Of a stretch of DNA of 35,912 nucleotides, positions 1 through 7,616 are shown in pieces (positions within the stretch are counted from its first letter, which is position 1; every line of letters begins with the position of its first letter). This DNA comes from a virus. The stretch is taken from positions 1-35,912 of IMG/VR virus record IMGVR_UViG_3300047994_000427; one strand, 5' to 3'. The translations under genes and the position numbers were made by a program. The notes beneath the pieces are model-generated. The model was given only the letters and a program-made list of their open reading frames with translations, did not search any database and was not told the origin of the DNA.

Positions 1-233
1 CAAATGAAAAAGAAGCTCACAAAGAGAAGGTAAAGAAGGTGATGGTCGATCACCTAACTGAGCTGGGATATCCAAACCTCTCCAGAGAGCAAATCCTTAA
101 AGAGCTTAAGCCCATGTGGATTAAACTTGAGGAAGCCGGTTTGATCATAGAGGGAATGAGCTATACGGGCTATTGCGCAATGGCTGACGATGCAAACCTA
201 TTTGCGCAAATTCATGAGATCATGGGAATCTAA
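1..233 (+). CDS. Hypothetical protein, 5' end outside window
   Basis: The reading frame is open from base 3 with no stop, so the gene begins upstream of the window. The visible 77 residues are charged and helical, ending ...FAQIHEIMGI. A GTG-ATG pair at 39-44 could be an internal start, but no good ribosome binding site precedes it. I do not recognise a family. It converges on the minus-strand gene that ends at 230, overlapping by 4 nt. Confidence 0.55.
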   Translation, partial: NEKEAHKEKVKKVMVDHLTELGYPNLSREQILKELKPMWIKLEEAGLIIEGMSYTGYCAMADDANLFAQIHEIMGI

Positions 234-715
234 AAGCCGCCGCCCTGATCTTCTCTTTCCAGATAAGATAGGTCGATGAAGCCACCCTGTTTCTTTTGAT
301 CTACTTCAGGATTAAGCTGAGGCTCTTCTGTGAAGAGTTTGGTCTCCTCGTTCAGATCCTTATGGATAGGCTTACCTGCACTAATACGCTCTTCTTCTTT
401 TCGTTCCGATTCTTCAATGAAGCTATCGAGATCTTTTCTGCGCTGAACTTCGTAAGTAGGATCCTCAAGGATGTAGATCTCTTCTAGCAGGTTTTCCAAC
501 TGATCGTCCGATTCCATAGAAGCAAGCTGATCTTCCATCTCGGCTAACAGGATATCTTCAGCTGGAATGGTACCATCAAGGCAAAGGTGAAGCGGCGTGG
601 AAAACTTCTTTGAATAGCTGCGACAGACATCGCGCCAAACGGAAAGCTCCGAGGGGCTCAAGTGATTTAGAATGGCTTGAGCTTTACAATAGTCTAAAAG
701 GTCTTTGAAGTTCAT
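230..715 (-). CDS. Hypothetical acidic protein
   Basis: This is a 161-residue protein rich in Glu, Asp and Lys, with a cysteine pair near residues 31 and 45 and a glycine-rich tail. Its start codon overlaps the stop of the upstream gene in an ATGA arrangement, so it is probably translationally coupled as the third gene of a minus-strand operon (1405 to 230). No family is recognised. Its place after a run of virion genes suggests a phage structural or assembly role, which is inference only. Confidence 0.7.
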   Translation of the reverse strand: MNFKDLLDYCKAQAILNHLSPSELSVWRDVCRSYSKKFSTPLHLCLDGTIPAEDILLAEMEDQLASMESDDQLENLLEEIYILEDPTYEVQRRKDLDSFIEESERKEEERISAGKPIHKDLNEETKLFTEEPQLNPEVDQKKQGGFIDLSYLEREDQGGGF

Positions 716-927
716 TGGATTTTCTTAAACAACGCTTCAAGTTGTGGCGAGATTTCAGAGGTTACATCGACTTCAGGGAATGACTCGTGTTCAACGAACA
801 GATGAAGTATTTGAGTAATAGGGTCAATCGTAAAACCACGCATGCGCGCGCCTTTTGGGATCCCCTTGGTAACTCTCCAAGCCGTGTCTGTTTCCATGAT
901 ATGGAACAGCATCTCTGGGTTAATCAT
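712..927 (-). CDS. Small hypothetical protein
   Basis: A protein of about 71 residues starting MINPEM. I chose the ATG at 927 because it overlaps the TAA of the upstream gene (ATGATTAA), typical of coupled translation. An in-frame ATG at 957 would add ten basic residues but overlap the upstream gene by 38 nt. The stop overlaps the next start (ATGA). No domain is recognised. Confidence 0.6.
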   Translation of the reverse strand: MINPEMLFHIMETDTAWRVTKGIPKGARMRGFTIDPITQILHLFVEHESFPEVDVTSEISPQLEALFKKIQ

Positions 928-1405
928 TAACCGCTTGAGTCTTACCTTCATCTTCATCTCGTAGTTTTAGCATCTTTTCAGCAGCTAATTTTGCCTTCTC
1001 TATAGCATCGACCTTCTTCTTTTTAATTTGTGCGAGGTACTTAAACTCAGCAGCGATAGCAGCTTCAAGGACGGCATCAATCACGTTCTCGTCAGGAATA
1101 TCGCCACCGATCCCGTTTGAATTCCAAAACGGAGGAGCGGATACGATTCTGTACTTTAGCTGTGATAGAGAGAAAGCCAGGTTATCATCGTGCTCTTGAA
1201 CGAGCGCGGGATTGGGACCGATCAGCTCACGATGATCGCGGCCAGCCGCAAGTCTTTGAGAGGGAGTAAGAAAACAGCGAAAGCGAAACTGTCCAAAGTA
1301 GGTACCTTGAACAGCACCTTCCATTGACATGCTCCAAGTAGCCGTGTCGCCTTCGATGACAATGTCATTTCTGGACAGATACTCTTCGTACTTCTTTTCT
1401 TCCAT
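920..1405 (-). CDS. Hypothetical protein, first gene of leftmost minus operon
   Basis: The protein is 161 residues with a globular N-terminal two-thirds and a Lys/Ala/Glu-rich helical C-terminus (about residues 105-155). The ATG at 1405 is preferred because GAGG lies six bases upstream; the frame extends four codons further to a TTG, which is unlikely to be used. A TTATGATATAA motif on the minus strand lies about 34 nt upstream. Size and operon position would suit a tail assembly or chaperone-like protein, but no motif proves this. Confidence 0.7.
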   Translation of the reverse strand: MEEKKYEEYLSRNDIVIEGDTATWSMSMEGAVQGTYFGQFRFRCFLTPSQRLAAGRDHRELIGPNPALVQEHDDNLAFSLSQLKYRIVSAPPFWNSNGIGGDIPDENVIDAVLEAAIAAEFKYLAQIKKKKVDAIEKAKLAAEKMLKLRDEDEGKTQAVND

Positions 1406-1438
1406 ATGAATCCTCAAAACCTTTTTGGTCTTGCCTGG

Positions 1439-1455
1439 TTATATCATAAAGATTA
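1439..1455 (-). promoter_or_regulatory. Putative phage promoter motif pair
   Basis: On the minus strand TTATGATATAA (1449-1439) follows directly after TAATCTTTA (1455-1447). Both motifs recur upstream of other genes in this window in the sense orientation. They lie 34-50 nt upstream of the start at 1405. Confidence 0.5.
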
Positions 1456-1531
1456 TATGTGTAAGTACTTGATATTTTTACTCAATCCTATTCTGAAATG
1501 AACTGAAATGTAATGAACTAAACTCTCCGAG

Positions 1532-1542
1532 TTATATCATAA
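1532..1542 (-). promoter_or_regulatory. Putative phage promoter motif (second copy)
   Basis: A second exact TTATGATATAA on the minus strand, 127 nt upstream of the start at 1405. It may be a tandem promoter for the same operon. Confidence 0.35.
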
Positions 1543-1626
1543 CTATTTTCCAACTTATAAGAATAAAGAACCTAATTAGATAAGAAATCCTTTTCTTTTC
1601 ATTGGCTTAAAAAATAATAAAAAAAG

Positions 1627-1654
1627 TTGAAAGTCGCGTTTTTCGTGGTATTCT
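1627..1654 (+). promoter_or_regulatory. Sigma-70-like promoter
   Basis: TTGAAA (1627-1632) and TATTCT (1649-1654) are separated by 16 bp. They lie 32 bp upstream of the start at 1686, which has an AAGGAGA ribosome binding site. This looks like a host-type promoter for the small plus-strand genes 1686-2479. Confidence 0.55.
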
Positions 1655-1685
1655 GTACAAGGATAGTCGAATTAAGGAGAATACC

Positions 1686-1958
1686 ATGGATAAGGACATT
1701 AGCAGCTCAGGTTACGATCTCTATGAAATCACTCAAGACGAATGGATCTTGAAAGTGCGCGGCGGCGCCATGTGGGTAGGAACTTTCAGGAAAGTTACCA
1801 TTTATGCCGTTAAGAACTTGGGCTTTAAGCTTTCTGAAATCGAGATCGCAGCCAAAGAAATGATCGGTAAGGGTCATAACGCCGCACATTTCGGAATTTA
1901 CAAAGGTTTTATCAATACCTTTCAAAAGGATTTCAACCCAGCAAAGAAAGCTGGCTAA
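1686..1958 (+). CDS. Hypothetical protein
   Basis: A 90-residue mixed alpha/beta protein with no motif I recognise. The start is supported by AAGGAGA six bases upstream and by the -35/-10 pair just before it. It is followed after 9 bp by the next gene, so it is probably the first gene of a three-gene plus-strand operon. Confidence 0.7.
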   Translation: MDKDISSSGYDLYEITQDEWILKVRGGAMWVGTFRKVTIYAVKNLGFKLSEIEIAAKEMIGKGHNAAHFGIYKGFINTFQKDFNPAKKAG

Positions 1959-1967
1959 GGAGTTAAG

Positions 1968-2261
1968 ATGCTGAACGATACCGAGAAGAAGTTTCTAGAA
2001 ACGGCTAAGTACCTTGAACAACTCAGTGAAAAGAAGGAAGAAGTGCGTGCTGAGCTTGAAGGTCTTATGAAGACCATGGGTGAAGGCGCTTACGTGCAAG
2101 ACCCCGAAACCTTGGTGGTTTACAAGGTCATTAAGCCCAATGGCACGTTTATCTATTTTAGGGATCTGGACTACAAGCGCACGGCGCTGGAAGGTGAACG
2201 CGGTGGAACCGTTCTTTCTAAGAAAGAGGCGGAAGAGGCCGGCTTCGTTCTCAAGAAGTGA
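1968..2261 (+). CDS. Hypothetical protein with N-terminal coiled coil
   Basis: The protein has 97 residues; residues 1-38 are a Lys/Glu-rich amphipathic helix likely to form a coiled coil, followed by a small beta-rich part. GGAG lies at 1959-1962. Its TGA overlaps the ATG of the next gene (TGATG), indicating coupling. No family is recognised. Confidence 0.68.
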   Translation: MLNDTEKKFLETAKYLEQLSEKKEEVRAELEGLMKTMGEGAYVQDPETLVVYKVIKPNGTFIYFRDLDYKRTALEGERGGTVLSKKEAEEAGFVLKK

Positions 2262-2479
2262 TGCTTACCCTGGTTAAGACTGATAGCGGTCAGGTATGCG
2301 ATAGATGTGAATCTACGCATTTTGCTAAATCCCATATCGGGTGGCACTGCCTGGATTGTAAAACTTATTATCCAGATTCTGATGGATTTGCTAGTCTGAA
2401 AAAGAACTTAGAGAGGCTCCATCAGCTCCAAAGCCGACTAAAGTTCATGCGACAGGACTTAGAGAAGCTTAGGACTTAG
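2261..2479 (+). CDS. Small zinc-ribbon protein
   Basis: About 72 residues. Two CxxC knuckles (CDRC and CLDC, near residues 13-16 and 30-33) form a probable zinc ribbon in the first half, and the C-terminal half is a coiled coil. The ATG at 2261 overlaps the upstream TGA; a GTG one codon earlier is less likely. Zinc ribbons of this size often bind nucleic acid or protein partners, but no specific role is visible. Confidence 0.65.
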   Translation: MLTLVKTDSGQVCDRCESTHFAKSHIGWHCLDCKTYYPDSDGFASLKKNLERLHQLQSRLKFMRQDLEKLRT

Positions 2480-2853
2480 CGATGCTTTTTGATCATTTCG
2501 GTCAAAAGCTGAACCAGTTGACCGTGTTGATTCTTGAGATCTGAGCGCAGCTCTTCGATTTTCTCGCCAAGGACTCGGATCTCACCGTTGTAGGTTTCTT
2601 TCAAGTGATCCATATCTTTCTCGACGTTCATTTCGAGATTATGGAGTTCCATTTTCAGGGCTTCTAGTTGGCTTTCGAATTCAACTTTCAGCTTGGCATC
2701 GGCTTCTTTGGCCGCATGGAGGATTTCGGCAGATTGCTCTTTCTTTTGCCTAGCAGCGTCTTTAGCGACTTTACGGATGGTAAGCCATGCAGTCCCGATT
2801 ACGGAAACGGCACTGGCCATAGGAATTACGGTGTGAAAATCAGTCATGTCCAT
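2476..2853 (-). CDS. Membrane-anchored coiled-coil protein
   Basis: The protein has 125 residues: an N-terminal hydrophobic segment at about residues 9-25 (a likely membrane anchor), then a continuous heptad-rich charged helix to the C-terminus. AGAGG lies nine bases upstream of the ATG at 2853. It faces the plus-strand lysis-like cassette across a 60 bp divergent spacer that carries a promoter motif in each direction. The topology is compatible with an inner-membrane spanin-like or lysis accessory protein, but it is not assignable to a family. Confidence 0.65.
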   Translation of the reverse strand: MDMTDFHTVIPMASAVSVIGTAWLTIRKVAKDAARQKKEQSAEILHAAKEADAKLKVEFESQLEALKMELHNLEMNVEKDMDHLKETYNGEIRVLGEKIEELRSDLKNQHGQLVQLLTEMIKKHR

Positions 2854-2871
2854 AACGGGAAGCCTCTTTTC

Positions 2872-2880
2872 TAAAGATTA
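2872..2880 (-). promoter_or_regulatory. TAATCTTTA motif
   Basis: An exact minus-strand TAATCTTTA about 20 nt upstream of the start at 2853. It is one of several gene-oriented copies in the window. Confidence 0.35.
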
Positions 2881-2887
2881 CCGTGAA

Positions 2888-2900
2888 TTATGATATATAG
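2888..2900 (+). promoter_or_regulatory. Putative phage promoter motif
   Basis: TTATGATATATAG on the plus strand, 14 bp upstream of the start at 2915. It matches the TTATGATATAA motif found upstream of minus-strand genes, here in plus orientation in front of a plus-strand gene. Confidence 0.5.
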
Positions 2901-2914
2901 GATTAGAGGTTTTT

Positions 2915-3214
2915 ATGAAGCAGAAGTTTATTGATTTCCTTAATGTTTTCCAAGGCTTGAGAAAAAGCATCATCATGCTTCTCCTTATGATCATTGGGGT
3001 TTGGTTTCGCCTGAAAGGCTACCTGAGTGGGGATAACTTTGTTGAGCTGTTTAAGGCTACCGTTATCAGCTATTTTGGCGCTAACAGCATCGAACACTTT
3101 ACGGCAATGGTCCAGCAGCATCTGGCTTCCAAAAGCGGCGCCACGGCAGTCGTAGCCGATCCTGAGGCCATTACGGTAGAGGCTGAGCCAGAAGGAGCTT
3201 CCAATGGGAAGTAA
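2915..3214 (+). CDS. Holin-like small membrane protein
   Basis: The protein has 99 residues, with a strong transmembrane segment at about residues 18-33 (IIMLLLMIIGVWF), a second amphipathic or weakly hydrophobic segment near 45-60, and a polar tail. The ribosome binding site is TTAGAGG. It overlaps the next gene by 11 nt. Small size, membrane segments and position before two further membrane or secreted proteins suggest a holin. No diagnostic holin motif exists, so this is context-based. Confidence 0.55.
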   Translation: MKQKFIDFLNVFQGLRKSIIMLLLMIIGVWFRLKGYLSGDNFVELFKATVISYFGANSIEHFTAMVQQHLASKSGATAVVADPEAITVEAEPEGASNGK

Positions 3215-3509
3215 GTTAAAGGCATTTTGGGATAAGCTAAAACAGCAGGCCGTCGATATCTGGGACAAGGATAAAGGGCTGTTCTTCCTAGTAGCCGTAG
3301 CCGCTTTAGTGGTTAAGTTCAGGGATATTCTTTTAGATATACTGATCAGCGGCGCTAAGCGCGAGGAGACTGCGGCCAAAAAGAAGGACCAAACGCTGGC
3401 TTCTCAGGAAAATGACCTGAAGGCTCAAGCCGATGACATGGTGAAAAAGGCCCAAGAAGAACCTTCGAACCAAAAGCCGGTTACAGATGACTGGTACAAG
3501 AATTCTTAA
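3204..3509 (+). CDS. Membrane protein with C-terminal coiled coil, spanin-like
   Basis: The protein has 101 residues, with a hydrophobic segment at about residues 28-40 (LFFLVAVAALVV), a second one near 45-51, and a charged Lys/Glu/Gln-rich C-terminal helix ending in a Pro-containing tail. This resembles inner-membrane spanin subunits (one anchor plus a periplasmic coiled coil). It overlaps both neighbours, and its 3' end contains the start of a small out-of-frame ORF, an arrangement common for spanin gene pairs. Function is inferred from architecture and context. Confidence 0.5.
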   Translation: MGSKLKAFWDKLKQQAVDIWDKDKGLFFLVAVAALVVKFRDILLDILISGAKREETAAKKKDQTLASQENDLKAQADDMVKKAQEEPSNQKPVTDDWYKNS

Positions 3510-3630
3510 AAAGCTCCTAATCATAGGAGCGGTTTTGCTCTGTTTAGGGAACGCGGCCAACAGGTTGGCTAAGATAAAACATCGTTTCCATTCCCTCAAG
3601 GAACTCATCAATTATGAAAAAACTCGCTAA
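3487..3630 (+). CDS. Small overlapping ORF, possible lysis peptide
   Basis: A 47-codon ORF starts at ATG 3487 inside the end of the preceding gene and ends at TAA 3628-3630, inside the next gene. The peptide has a basic start, a hydrophobic stretch (LLIIGAVLLCL) and a basic helical tail, like a very short anchored or secreted protein. The cysteine in VLLC is not in a good lipobox because Leu precedes it. The stretch also contains an inverted repeat (3513-3530) followed by GGTTTT, which could instead be a weak terminator. It is therefore a candidate only. Confidence 0.35.
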   Translation: MTGTRILKKLLIIGAVLLCLGNAANRLAKIKHRFHSLKELINYEKTR

Positions 3631-4003
3631 GATGATTGTCATTCTTGCCCTGATCCCAAATTTGGCTTTTGCCGACTGCGATTTCGCGAAAGGTATTACG
3701 CCTGGGCCAAATAACACTTTTGTGTACTCTCAGGAATGTCACCTGAAAGTAGGACAGCTCGTTCAAGACAATAAGACCAAGGATGCCCAGATAGCCGATC
3801 TGAATAAGGCAATCCAGCTTAAAGACCTTGCTCTTCTTAAAGCTGACGAACGCACTCAACTTTGGATGGATACCAGCGATAAGCTCATAAATCGTGTAAA
3901 TACGATTGATGAGACCTACAAGAAGAACGAATGGTTCTATTTTGGCCTGGGCGTTCTAACGACCTTCGCAGCTGGCTATGCCATCGCTAGAGGCGTAAAG
4001 TAG
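3614..4003 (+). CDS. Secreted protein with C-terminal membrane anchor, spanin-like
   Basis: The protein has 129 residues. Residues 1-20 are a clear signal peptide (MKKLAKMIVILALIPNLAFA) with likely signal peptidase I cleavage after AFA. There are two cysteines (about 22 and 42), a helical coiled-coil region at about 45-100, and a C-terminal hydrophobic segment (about 108-126). This two-ended topology would let it span the periplasm, as spanins do, though no lipobox is present. The last base abuts the end of the convergent minus-strand gene with no spacer. Confidence 0.6.
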   Translation: MKKLAKMIVILALIPNLAFADCDFAKGITPGPNNTFVYSQECHLKVGQLVQDNKTKDAQIADLNKAIQLKDLALLKADERTQLWMDTSDKLINRVNTIDETYKKNEWFYFGLGVLTTFAAGYAIARGVK

Positions 4004-4546
4004 TTAAAGTCTGACACTAGTAACTTTTTCAAAGTACTCAGGATGAGCTTTGAAAATGTTCTGAAGATCCTGCGGTGCAATAGAGCCATTGCCGTAGCCT
4101 GCAAACACATATTCTGGGATACTACAGGCTTTAAGATAAGCTACGCATAGCTGGGAGCAAATCATCCCATCGGTATTCCAGTTATTGTGGGATTTGATAT
4201 CTCTTCCGAAGAACAGATTGATCCTGCGCCAGATGAACCATGGGTATTCTAAGAAACCGTAGTGCGTCTCCAAATCATTGAAGAGGATTAGCAGAGCGGC
4301 GTCTTTAACACTTTGGTCCACTTTTACGTTCCAGACTTCGTATCCCTGAGATTGGTTATTGGTATAGCTTTCATCGAAGCGGGTGAAATCCACTCCGCCC
4401 TCGGCGGCCTCAATACACATTGGAGCGCCAAGTATGTCTGGTGTAGTAACCAGACTATGACTGAACTGGGACTGAGTAAACCACTTAATCCCGTTAGGTA
4501 CGAAACCCGATTTACTATCTGCTAAAACGACGTAACCGTAGCTCAT
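4004..4546 (-). CDS. Permuted papain-like (NlpC/P60, YiiX-type) hydrolase
   Basis: The 180-residue protein has a His in FSHSLV (about residue 30) ahead of a Cys in the motif MICSQLC (about residue 132). This His-before-Cys order is that of circularly permuted papain-fold enzymes (YiiX/YebB, LRAT-like). The aromatic-rich segment around 100-115 also fits that group. Such enzymes act on peptidoglycan peptides, lipids or amide bonds. Being the last gene of the fibre/virion operon and next to the lysis-like cassette, it could be a virion-associated or lysis hydrolase. The start overlaps the upstream stop (ATGA). Confidence 0.65.
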   Translation of the reverse strand: MSYGYVVLADSKSGFVPNGIKWFTQSQFSHSLVTTPDILGAPMCIEAAEGGVDFTRFDESYTNNQSQGYEVWNVKVDQSVKDAALLILFNDLETHYGFLEYPWFIWRRINLFFGRDIKSHNNWNTDGMICSQLCVAYLKACSIPEYVFAGYGNGSIAPQDLQNIFKAHPEYFEKVTSVRL

Positions 4547-5316
4547 TCTTTTTTACCCCAGAAGATATTGATGCGAGTCGTACCCGTTGGCACGTTTGGT
4601 CTGTTAACGACAATTTTCATGTATAGGCCAGATGGCAAGAAACCGTATCCACCGATAGGCTCAATATCCATGATACCGTATGGCTCTAAGGTTGAACCTT
4701 TGGCTTCAGCGTAGAAATACCATCCTTGATTGGCAGCATCTAATTCGTCATCAGTGTAACTTCTTACGACTGGATAGTTAGGCAATGCCCCAAATTCGGC
4801 GAGAGGGCCTGGAAGAACTCCCATCCCTTGAATGGTAGCATCGGCGGATCCATCGGTGGCCAACCCAAGAGCTGCGCAAATAACCCTATCTTTGTCTTCG
4901 ATGTAAATCATGGCGAAGTCGTCTGGATCATACGTATCGATGATGGCTTCCCCACCACCGACATATCTTCCTCCGCCATCTCCGAAAGTGCCAGGCACTT
5001 TGATAGCAAGGGTTCCAGTGTTATCGACTATGTCCACTTTTACGCGAGCAAGTTTAAGATCTTTATCGTTCAGTTCGTACTGAGTAGTGACGACCCCTGA
5101 GATGTTGGACGCGGTGCGTTGATTTGCAGTTGGTAAGAAATTGGTTACAAAATCTAAAGCATCTGCATTTCCTGTAGTATCGACGGGTAAGATGCATTCT
5201 AGCGCAAACACGCCGTCTACAGCTTTAACCCAATAATTAGAACCTACGATCACGCATTGTGCGGATAGACCTCTATTTACCAATACGCTTTTAAGTGATG
5301 CCCAATCGGCTTGCAT
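4543..5316 (-). CDS. Virion or fibre-associated protein
   Basis: The 257-residue beta-rich protein (many Gly, Asp, Thr and Tyr) is typical of phage baseplate or fibre components. It has no catalytic motif. It lies between two fibre-like genes and the papain-like hydrolase and is coupled to the latter by an ATGA overlap. The specific role is unknown. Confidence 0.55.
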   Translation of the reverse strand: MQADWASLKSVLVNRGLSAQCVIVGSNYWVKAVDGVFALECILPVDTTGNADALDFVTNFLPTANQRTASNISGVVTTQYELNDKDLKLARVKVDIVDNTGTLAIKVPGTFGDGGGRYVGGGEAIIDTYDPDDFAMIYIEDKDRVICAALGLATDGSADATIQGMGVLPGPLAEFGALPNYPVVRSYTDDELDAANQGWYFYAEAKGSTLEPYGIMDIEPIGGYGFLPSGLYMKIVVNRPNVPTGTTRINIFWGKKE

Positions 5317-5324
5317 AAAATTCC

Positions 5325-5753
5325 TTACTGAAGAACTTTGACCAAGAAAAGGTCAGCTCCAAGTTTAGTAGCGCTTAGGAGACCGCCGGTAGACACGTAG
5401 GTGATGCGAATATATAAGCCGCCAAGTAATTTAAATGGAGCAACGGATTCGTAATCGGCTTGAAGTTGTTGATCTGAAGAAATGTTGAAATTTAACACTG
5501 GTGAGCCCAATATCGTACCGGCTGGAGTGTATATTCCGTCAACATCTACTACCTTGACACTGACCGTATCTCCAAAAGTAGTATTCATGGCAATGAGCTT
5601 AATGCCTCTGAACAGTGAATCGTCTGCGATTCTAGTATCTATGTTCTGAGTTGTATTCGATGGAATGGATCCTTGAATACCAATGACGCTTGGCGCAACC
5701 ATTGCTGCCATGACTTCATTCCAAGTTTGAGGTGAGTACGTAGAGCCGACCAT
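5325..5753 (-). CDS. Virion-associated protein, fibre cluster
   Basis: A 142-residue beta-rich protein without a recognised domain. Its composition (Thr, Ser, Gly, Val, Ile) matches the adjacent fibre proteins. It is 9 bp from both neighbours, so it is co-transcribed with the 591-residue fibre gene upstream. It may be a small structural or fibre-attachment protein, which is an inference from context. Confidence 0.5.
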   Translation of the reverse strand: MVGSTYSPQTWNEVMAAMVAPSVIGIQGSIPSNTTQNIDTRIADDSLFRGIKLIAMNTTFGDTVSVKVVDVDGIYTPAGTILGSPVLNFNISSDQQLQADYESVAPFKLLGGLYIRITYVSTGGLLSATKLGADLFLVKVLQ

Positions 5754-5762
5754 AACAATTCC

Positions 5763-7538
5763 TTAATTATCGATATAATCGAAAGCAGCGTAGTTTGTGT
5801 AACTGGAAGTCGCTGCAGGCGTAACATAAGCTCTGACTCTGGCAGGACCCACTACTTGAATTGGAGAGTTGTAAATCCTAGCGACAGACGCAACCGCGCC
5901 AGGGCTTATGACAAAGTCGCTGACCTGAGTTTCTGGAGTGTTTGCAACGGTAGGTGTAGATGTTTTTAAAACAAAAGTACCTCCCTGCCCAGCAGCCGTT
6001 CCAGTAGTGCCAACAGAAAAACCGCTAATATAACAAGTTTTGCCCTGTGGAACGTAATGATGTGCCCATGCAGTTTCGTTATTTCCGACGGCAATAGTGC
6101 CGACTGTAGTCGCTCCAGATTTTAAGGTAAGTGTTCCAGCATTACCGCCACCGCTTCCCACGGTGGCAACAACCATCTTTTCTACGTAAGCCATGTTGTT
6201 GTTTGGCGAGGTTACAGCAGTGGTTCCATTCAAAGTAATGGTCACGACCTGTGGACCAGTCATGTTGTTATCGTAGTATGTGATTGCAACCGTTCTAGCG
6301 CCTGTTCCAGCAGACGTATCTAGAGCGCTAGATGAAACTAGAGTCATTGCGGCATTTGTGGTAACTTCTGTGTAGGCCGTTGCATTAACCGGAACTTGAC
6401 TAGTAGAAGCAGTAGTAACGCCGCCAAATGAGAACTTAGATCCGGTTGCAGGAAGAGGAGAAATGATAAGAGAAGCGCTGTTGGGGGAAATGGTAACGAC
6501 TAACGACGGATCAGTTGCAACGGGTGCAGTAGAGGCAGCTTTAACAGCTACAGGACCATTGGTACCATCGGTCAATTTAGTAGACCAGGCGTTGGCTAGT
6601 GTATTGGCTGTTCCCTGGTTAACCGCACCAATGGTATTGGGTCCAGCTGGTAGGGCGGAAGCAATAGAGCCGATCAAAAGCCTTGCGCTAGAATCCAATT
6701 GGATGCCGGCTTGCTGACCATTGGTCAGAGTGGGAAGAGCGGTATTGAAAACTCCACCTACAAGAGCAGATCCGGTTCCCGCCGTCCCAGCTCCAGGTCC
6801 CGATCCAACTATGTTGTCTAGAAGTTGAAGAGAAGTAATTTCGGTAGCTTGGTTAGCAGCTGTTGCAGCGCCAGTAGGAAGAGAGACCGTTCCAGACACG
6901 TTGTTAACGTTAAAGCTATCTACGCCTGTGGCAACTATCAGTGCGCCTCTTGCTGTAGACTGAGCTTCAACTGTTTGGCCGGTCGTGACCGTAGGCTGGG
7001 TTGTATTAAACACACCGCCGACCTGAACCGGATTACCCGCTTTACTTGCGCCGCTTGCCGAATCACCTTGAATGGTCCAAGGAGGAGTCCCTTGTTGCAC
7101 AGTCCATGTACCCGATTGAGAAACGGGAATGGCAGTTTGATCGGTAGGTAGAACTACTCTCAAGACTTGAGCGCCAGTAACACCTGCACCAAATGCAGCA
7201 GCGCCTGTCGCGTTACCAATCTGTGATGCAGTGCGCAAAGTGCTCGCGCCAACAGTACCGTAGTTGGTATCTACGGTAGTAGGAAAATTTGAAATAGAAG
7301 AAGTCCAAGAACCCGATTGGGTCACTGGAATGGCAGATTGGTTGGATGCAATAGCCACCGGGACCGAATTGGCCATAGTACTTTGGCCAAGGTTGATCGC
7401 GGATCCTGCACCGTCGTTTAGCTTAACGGTAAGCCTACCAGACGTATCGATATCGGCGTAGTTATCTTCTACACCTGACGAATTTGATCCGGTAAGTTTT
7501 ACGGTAAGCGCTGATTGTATATCAGTTAAGTCTGCCAT
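5763..7538 (-). CDS. Modular tail fibre or adhesin-type virion protein
   Basis: This 591-residue protein is almost wholly low-charge Gly/Ala/Thr/Ser/Val beta repeats (motifs such as IPVSQSGTWTVQQ, VGGVFNT, NTIGAVNQGT), as in phage fibre or capsid-decoration proteins. It shares several blocks with the upstream 403-residue protein, but in a different order. The region after about residue 400 is unique and ends in a beta-rich domain likely to face the receptor or the attachment site. A terminator and a promoter motif lie between it and the upstream paralogue, so it heads its own transcript. Confidence 0.65.
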   Translation of the reverse strand: MADLTDIQSALTVKLTGSNSSGVEDNYADIDTSGRLTVKLNDGAGSAINLGQSTMANSVPVAIASNQSAIPVTQSGSWTSSISNFPTTVDTNYGTVGASTLRTASQIGNATGAAAFGAGVTGAQVLRVVLPTDQTAIPVSQSGTWTVQQGTPPWTIQGDSASGASKAGNPVQVGGVFNTTQPTVTTGQTVEAQSTARGALIVATGVDSFNVNNVSGTVSLPTGAATAANQATEITSLQLLDNIVGSGPGAGTAGTGSALVGGVFNTALPTLTNGQQAGIQLDSSARLLIGSIASALPAGPNTIGAVNQGTANTLANAWSTKLTDGTNGPVAVKAASTAPVATDPSLVVTISPNSASLIISPLPATGSKFSFGGVTTASTSQVPVNATAYTEVTTNAAMTLVSSSALDTSAGTGARTVAITYYDNNMTGPQVVTITLNGTTAVTSPNNNMAYVEKMVVATVGSGGGNAGTLTLKSGATTVGTIAVGNNETAWAHHYVPQGKTCYISGFSVGTTGTAAGQGGTFVLKTSTPTVANTPETQVSDFVISPGAVASVARIYNSPIQVVGPARVRAYVTPAATSSYTNYAAFDYIDN

Positions 7539-7552
7539 TTATCTCTCTAAGC

Positions 7553-7591
7553 TAAAAAGGGGAACTGTACTTTTACGTACAACTCCCCTTT
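7553..7591 (-). terminator. Rho-independent terminator (minus strand)
   Basis: AAAGGGGA and TCCCCTTT arms (7556-7563, 7584-7591), with an inner TGTAC/GTACA extension, are followed on the minus strand by TTTTTAGC. It sits just after the stop at 7617. Confidence 0.7.
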
Positions 7592-7592
7592 C

Positions 7593-7603
7593 TTATATCA
7601 TGA
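7593..7603 (-). promoter_or_regulatory. Putative phage promoter motif
   Basis: TCATGATATAA on the minus strand, between the terminator of the 403-residue fibre gene and the start at 7538. The one mismatch to TTATGATATAA is at position 2. The terminator hairpin lies inside the predicted leader. Confidence 0.35.
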
Positions 7604-7616
7604 AGCTAACTAACTA

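Larger units (their letters stand above)
1406..1685. promoter_or_regulatory. Divergent AT-rich intergenic region
   Basis: This is a 280 bp gene-free stretch between divergently transcribed genes. It holds minus-strand promoter-like motifs (TTATGATATAA at 1439-1449 and 1532-1542, TAATCTTTA at 1447-1455) and a host-type plus-strand promoter near 1627-1654. Short near-repeats of AACTGAAATG-like sequence lie around 1495-1520. I see no RNA gene in it. Confidence 0.55.
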
